From: JAUWCW01 sp030609125 [NCBI: Candidatus Rokuibacteriota bacterium]
Lineage (GTDB): Bacteria; JAUVQV01
DNA: 8,644 nucleotides
Assembly (NCBI GenBank): GCA_030609125.1
Contig: JAUWCW010000072.1
Span: 1 to 8,644, forward strand
Reading direction: 5' to 3'
Under the pieces are notes generated by a model. The model saw only the letters and a list, made by a program, of their open reading frames with translations. It was not told where the DNA came from and did not search any database. Below are positions 5,937 through 8,644 of this stretch, one piece after another (the stretch's first letter is position 1; each line of letters begins with the position of its first letter). A program made the position numbers and the translations under genes.

Positions 5937-7669
5937 GTGCCGAGCTCCTCATCCAGGCCGGCCACAGCCGTCTCGCTCACATGAAGCTTCTCGCGCAAGT
6001 CCGCAACAATCCCGTCCTTCTTTTCCAGACGCCCCTGCAGGCCGGAGGTTTCCCGCCTGCGTCCCTCCAGCTCCTCCTCCAGCCCCGAGATCCGGGCCGC
6101 CATCAGCTTCCGCTTCTGCGCCTCCTCCGAGACGGAGGCCCGGGCCTTCTCCAGTTCCTCGCCCTGCGCGGCGGTTCTCTCCCCGTCCGCCGCGGACTTC
6201 TCCTTCAGGGCGGCCAGATCGCTTTCCAGGAGCGCCTCCCGTTCCCGGCTCTGCTCGCTCTCCCGGAGCAGTTCCCTCTCTCGCTCCTCGGAGGCGGCGA
6301 CCGCGGCTCCCGATTTCCCCACTTCTTCCCGGGCCGCCTTATTCTGTTCCTCCAGGCTCGCCCTTTCCCTGCCGATCTCGAGAAGAGAGGCCTCCATTTT
6401 CTCCTCCAGGCTCTCCTTCTGGACCAGCGCCTGCTCCAGGTCGGCCCGCAGGGAGGCCGCTTCCTCCAGACGCATCTGCAACTCACCGTGCGCCTCCTCC
6501 AGACCCCGCGTCACCTCGTCCGCTCTCTCCGTGCTGACGTCGATCAGATCCTGGGCACGCCTTTCGGCCTCGGATTTCTTCCGGATGAGGCTGCCGAGCC
6601 TGACCTCCAGCTCCGTCTCCCGGAGCCGGTGCTTGGCAAGGTCGACCTGCACCTTCTTCGTCAGCTCACGGATCTTATCCTGAAGTTGCTCATTCTCGTT
6701 CTTGAGCCTCTTCAGCTCGCCCGCGTCGAAGTCCCGGCGGCTGCTCAACGCTTCCGCTGTCCGCAGACGTCCCTTGAGCTCCTCCACCTCGAGAAACTTG
6801 GTCTCCATCTGCTGCTGGTAGTAGTTGCGCATCTCGTCATTCAGGCCGGAGGGGGGCAGAAGAATCTTTTTCCGCCCCGGAGCGGGCGCCTTCTGCAGGA
6901 GCCGCCCGAAGAAGCGGAAGAAATGCTTCCAGGGAACGGGCTTGATAAAGAGCATTTTCGACATCTTGAGCAGGGCCGGCGAGCGGGCCAGCACCACGTC
7001 CTGGCCCGCGGAAGAGAGGAGAATGACGGGGAGGTCCTCCTCGCCCCTTATCTCCCTGAGGATCGCAACGGTGAGCCCTTCGGGCGGGGGCCAGCCGAGA
7101 ATGATCGCCTGGGGGGGATTGGCGCACCTGTGGGCCGCCGCCTGCTCCCAGTGAACGGCGGCCACCTCGACCCCTTTCGGCTCCAGGTGTTCGCGCAGCT
7201 TCTCCGCCACTTCCGGGTCGGGGTCGAGAAGAAGAACCGACTTGCCCTCAAGATCCTCGTCGGAGGGAGCCTCGCCCGCCCGGGCGCCGGGCCCCTTCCC
7301 GGCGGGGAGATTCTCCAGGGCTTCCCTGAGCTTCGCCTGGGTGTAGGGCAACTGGACGAATCCGTCCACCAGGGCCCGCACCTCCGGCGCCCCATTGAAA
7401 AAGCGCTCCCGGGTGAGAGCGGCCGCAATGACGAGGTGGAAGGGGTCATCGATCTCGCTTCTCAGCATGCGGCAGTACCCGGTGAGGTTCTCCGTCGGGT
7501 AGGCGCTGGAGAGAATGACGATGTCCGGCTTCCACTCCCGGGCCCTCTTCAGGCCGTCGCCCTCGAACCGCGAGACGAGTAGTCGGCAGCCGGCGCCGAC
7601 GAGGGCGTTGCGTGCGGCGGCGGCCTGAGCGGGCGCGTTTTCCAGGAGCAGGACCTTTGAAGACTGCAT
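5852..7669 (-). CDS. Tandem pseudo-receiver and coiled-coil protein, FrzS/AglZ-like architecture
   Basis: A 605-residue protein. Residues 4-120 and 142-260 are two response-regulator receiver folds, both lacking the phosphorylated aspartate. In the first, Ser54 stands where Asp should be (PDIVILS), Glu10-Asn11 replaces the acidic pair, and Gln106 replaces the conserved lysine (VQLP). In the second, Gly192 replaces Asp (QAIILG), while Asp149/Asp151, Ser219 and Lys243-Pro244 remain. From about 278 to 597 the protein is Glu/Arg/Leu-rich coiled coil. Pseudo-receivers joined to long coiled coils are known from the Myxococcus motility proteins FrzS and AglZ, where the head is a protein-binding module rather than a phosphorylation switch. 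A similar localisation or scaffold role is inferred here. The ATG start gives the normal KVLLLEN receiver beginning, but its ribosome binding site is weak (GGAT only). The stop falls just after a C10 tract, and the protein probably continues in the next frame. Confidence 0.87.
   Translation of the reverse strand: MQSSKVLLLENAPAQAAAARNALVGAGCRLLVSRFEGDGLKRAREWKPDIVILSSAYPTENLTGYCRMLRSEIDDPFHLVIAAALTRERFFNGAPEVRALVDGFVQLPYTQAKLREALENLPAGKGPGARAGEAPSDEDLEGKSVLLLDPDPEVAEKLREHLEPKGVEVAAVHWEQAAAHRCANPPQAIILGWPPPEGLTVAILREIRGEEDLPVILLSSAGQDVVLARSPALLKMSKMLFIKPVPWKHFFRFFGRLLQKAPAPGRKKILLPPSGLNDEMRNYYQQQMETKFLEVEELKGRLRTAEALSSRRDFDAGELKRLKNENEQLQDKIRELTKKVQVDLAKHRLRETELEVRLGSLIRKKSEAERRAQDLIDVSTERADEVTRGLEEAHGELQMRLEEAASLRADLEQALVQKESLEEKMEASLLEIGRERASLEEQNKAAREEVGKSGAAVAASEERERELLRESEQSREREALLESDLAALKEKSAADGERTAAQGEELEKARASVSEEAQKRKLMAARISGLEEELEGRRRETSGLQGRLEKKDGIVADLREKLHVSETAVAGLDEELGTWRQRSAEAEAVIADLVAREPPPLPRRR
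5869..5878 (-). other. C10 homopolymer at the junction of two coding frames
   Basis: Ten consecutive C on the coding strand (G on the plus strand). The upstream frame reads E-P-P-P-L-P-R-R-R-stop through it. The downstream frame enters the coding sequence of the membrane coiled-coil protein. Eleven C would join both into one open frame through a Pro/Ala-rich segment (PPPPAPAAVED). The tract itself is certain in the given sequence; its cause is open. Confidence 0.85.
6890..7246 (-). other. Second pseudo-receiver domain
   Basis: Residues 142-260 of the coiled-coil protein. The LLLDPDPEV start and the FIKP lysine motif are receiver-like. Gly192 sits at the phosphoacceptor position, so phosphotransfer is not expected. 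It retains more canonical residues than the first domain. Confidence 0.75.
7310..7660 (-). other. First pseudo-receiver domain
   Basis: Residues 4-120. The fold pattern (KVLLLEN, then PDIVILSSAYP, then DGFVQLPYT) matches a receiver. The phosphoacceptor position is Ser54, the acidic pair is Glu-Asn and the lysine is Gln106, so all three catalytic positions are altered. Confidence 0.75.
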
Positions 7670-7711
7670 GATCTATCCGGCGGCCCCCCCATCCGCAACA
7701 GTGCGGGCGGC

Positions 7712-7755
7712 AAAAAGAAAAAAGAGGTTCCGGGCGGCGGGGGGAAACGTGCCCG
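7712..7755 (-). terminator. Weak terminator-like hairpin and T-rich run between the AMIN and pseudo-receiver genes
   Basis: On the minus strand, CGGGC (7751-7755) can pair with GCCCG (7731-7735) across a 15-base loop. After a 7-base spacer comes a run of mostly T, broken by single C residues (7712-7723). The stem is short and the loop large, so any termination would be partial. The rest of the 97-base gap (7670-7766) holds a run of seven G on the coding strand (7684-7690) and no promoter I can support. Confidence 0.25.
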
Positions 7756-7766
7756 AATCAGGCAAT

Positions 7767-8644
7767 CTACTCGTTCTTGATGATTCTGACCACAACCGCG
7801 CGGTCCTGCTGAGAGACGACATAGGAAATGTCCGGCAGCAGGATCTGCAGGGAAACCTTCACCCTCTCTGAATCGACGTCCTCGACCTGAATGTCCCCGA
7901 TCAGGTCGGACTCCACCCTGATGAGATCCCCCACCTTGCCCCTGGTCCGCTGCACGGGGAAAAGCTCGACGTAGATCCATTCCTTGGAAAATGCCGAGCC
8001 GGTGGAGGCGTTGTAGCTGACCGGCCCCGTGGTCTCCAGCATCACCATCGCCCGCCCCTTCGACTCTATCAGCGAAACCTGGGAGAGTTCCTGCACCGTC
8101 TTCTTCGCCTCCTTGAGGGGCTCTTGCGGAGCGGGCGTCGGCAGGGGCACCTTGGCGGGATCGGGGCCGGGCGGGACATCATCGACCCGCCCGGGTTCCG
8201 CAGACGGCTCGGGCGGAGGCGCCGGGGCCTTCACCGCCTCGTCCATGGCCTTGCGGGCCTCCTCGCGGGCGCGAAGTGCCTCGTCACGGGACTCCGCCTG
8301 CTCATCCGTCTCCATTTTCGCCTGCATCGCCTCCTCGCGGGCCTGCAGCGCAAGCTCCCGCTCTCTTTCCTGGGCCACCTCCTCAGGCGTCAGCGGAGCC
8401 GGGCCCGGGGAAACGGGAGCGCGGCGCAAGCGCTCGCGGATGATCTTTTCCAGGTCGTCTTTGGAAAGGGCGGCGATGACCGAAAAGGACTCGGCCTTGC
8501 TGTAGGAGATCTCGACAGTGGCCTTGCCGTTGGAAAATGCCGACGGTGAAACCGCCGAGGGTGAGACGGTTCCTGTTCCGTCGGTGGAAAGATACACTTC
8601 CAGCCCCCTCAGGTCGTAGTCCACGATGCTGTTGTTGAACCCGT
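7767..8644 (-). CDS. AMIN-domain envelope protein, C-terminal part (start outside the window)
   Basis: The frame is open to the window edge, so the gene begins beyond 8644. A GTG at 8624 is merely the first start codon inside the window. Counting from that GTG: residues 1-53 look like a beta-sandwich, Ig-like segment (VYLSTDGTGTVSP, then NGKATVEISYSKAESFSVIAA), as in bacterial surface and invasin-type proteins. Residues 54-132 are a highly charged Glu/Ala/Arg helix, and 132-170 a proline-rich linker. Residues about 183-283 match an AMIN domain (AMVMLETTGPVSY, then VESDLIGDIQVED, then AVVVRII). AMIN domains direct periplasmic proteins such as AmiC and the PilQ secretin to peptidoglycan or the envelope. 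Here the AMIN domain ends the protein and no secretin domain follows. It is the first visible gene of the scaffold cluster, 97 bases upstream of the pseudo-receiver gene. Confidence 0.75.
   Translation of the reverse strand, partial: GFNNSIVDYDLRGLEVYLSTDGTGTVSPSAVSPSAFSNGKATVEISYSKAESFSVIAALSKDDLEKIIRERLRRAPVSPGPAPLTPEEVAQERERELALQAREEAMQAKMETDEQAESRDEALRAREEARKAMDEAVKAPAPPPEPSAEPGRVDDVPPGPDPAKVPLPTPAPQEPLKEAKKTVQELSQVSLIESKGRAMVMLETTGPVSYNASTGSAFSKEWIYVELFPVQRTRGKVGDLIRVESDLIGDIQVEDVDSERVKVSLQILLPDISYVVSQQDRAVVVRIIKNE

Noticed and set aside
4623-7582. Long plus-strand frames (453 and 711 codons) opposite the coiled-coil and pseudo-receiver genes
   Set aside because: These are also codon-aligned antisense shadows, with no recognisable domain and compositions expected from reversed Glu/Arg/Leu/Ala codons.
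7684-7690. A run of seven G in the leader of the pseudo-receiver gene as a regulatory tract
   Set aside because: Seven bases in GC-rich DNA is weak evidence, and no promoter elements could be recognised around it.

Overview
The window comes from a GC-rich, two-membraned (Gram-negative-type) bacterium. This is inferred from an AMIN-domain envelope protein, an AsmA/TamB-like protein and an exported TPR protein. There is no rRNA, tRNA, ribosomal-protein or other taxonomic marker. The closest architecture I recognise is the pseudo-receiver plus coiled-coil scaffold of Myxococcus gliding and pilus systems (FrzS, AglZ), which suggests a delta-proteobacterial-type lineage (Myxococcota/Desulfobacterota) without proving it. 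No mobile element, CRISPR array or RNA gene was seen.

All supported genes lie on the minus strand, so transcription runs from position 8644 towards 1. In transcription order: (1) the 3' part of an AMIN-domain protein (7767-8644, start outside the window); (2) a protein with two tandem degenerate receiver domains and a long coiled coil (5852-7669); (3) a coiled-coil, single-membrane-span protein with an unrecognised C-terminal domain (4302-5936); (4) an exported TPR/coiled-coil protein of 1,033 residues (1204-4305), joined to (3) by an ATGA overlap; (5) a 106-base gap holding a REP-like inverted repeat; (6) a nitrilase-superfamily amidohydrolase (285-1097); (7) the first 93 residues of an AsmA/TamB-like membrane protein (1-280), whose ribosome binding site lies in the end of gene (6).

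The main observation is that genes (2) and (3) are probably one gene split at a run of ten C residues on the coding strand (5869-5878). The gene (2) frame looks coding up to the tract, and the gene (3) frame looks coding only after it. One extra C would give a single protein of about 1,122 residues: pseudo-receiver, pseudo-receiver, coiled coil, proline-rich joint, coiled coil, membrane span, extracytoplasmic domain. The split may be a sequencing error, a phase-variable tract, a recoding site or a real gene break; sequence alone cannot decide.

The AMIN, pseudo-receiver/coiled-coil/membrane and TPR/coiled-coil genes look like one envelope-associated scaffold cluster, with coiled coils on both sides of the inner membrane. 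By analogy with FrzS/AglZ it could organise a polar or surface machine such as type IV pili or gliding, but no pilus gene is present here to confirm this. The nitrilase and AsmA-like genes form a separate two-gene unit with no evident link to the scaffold genes.
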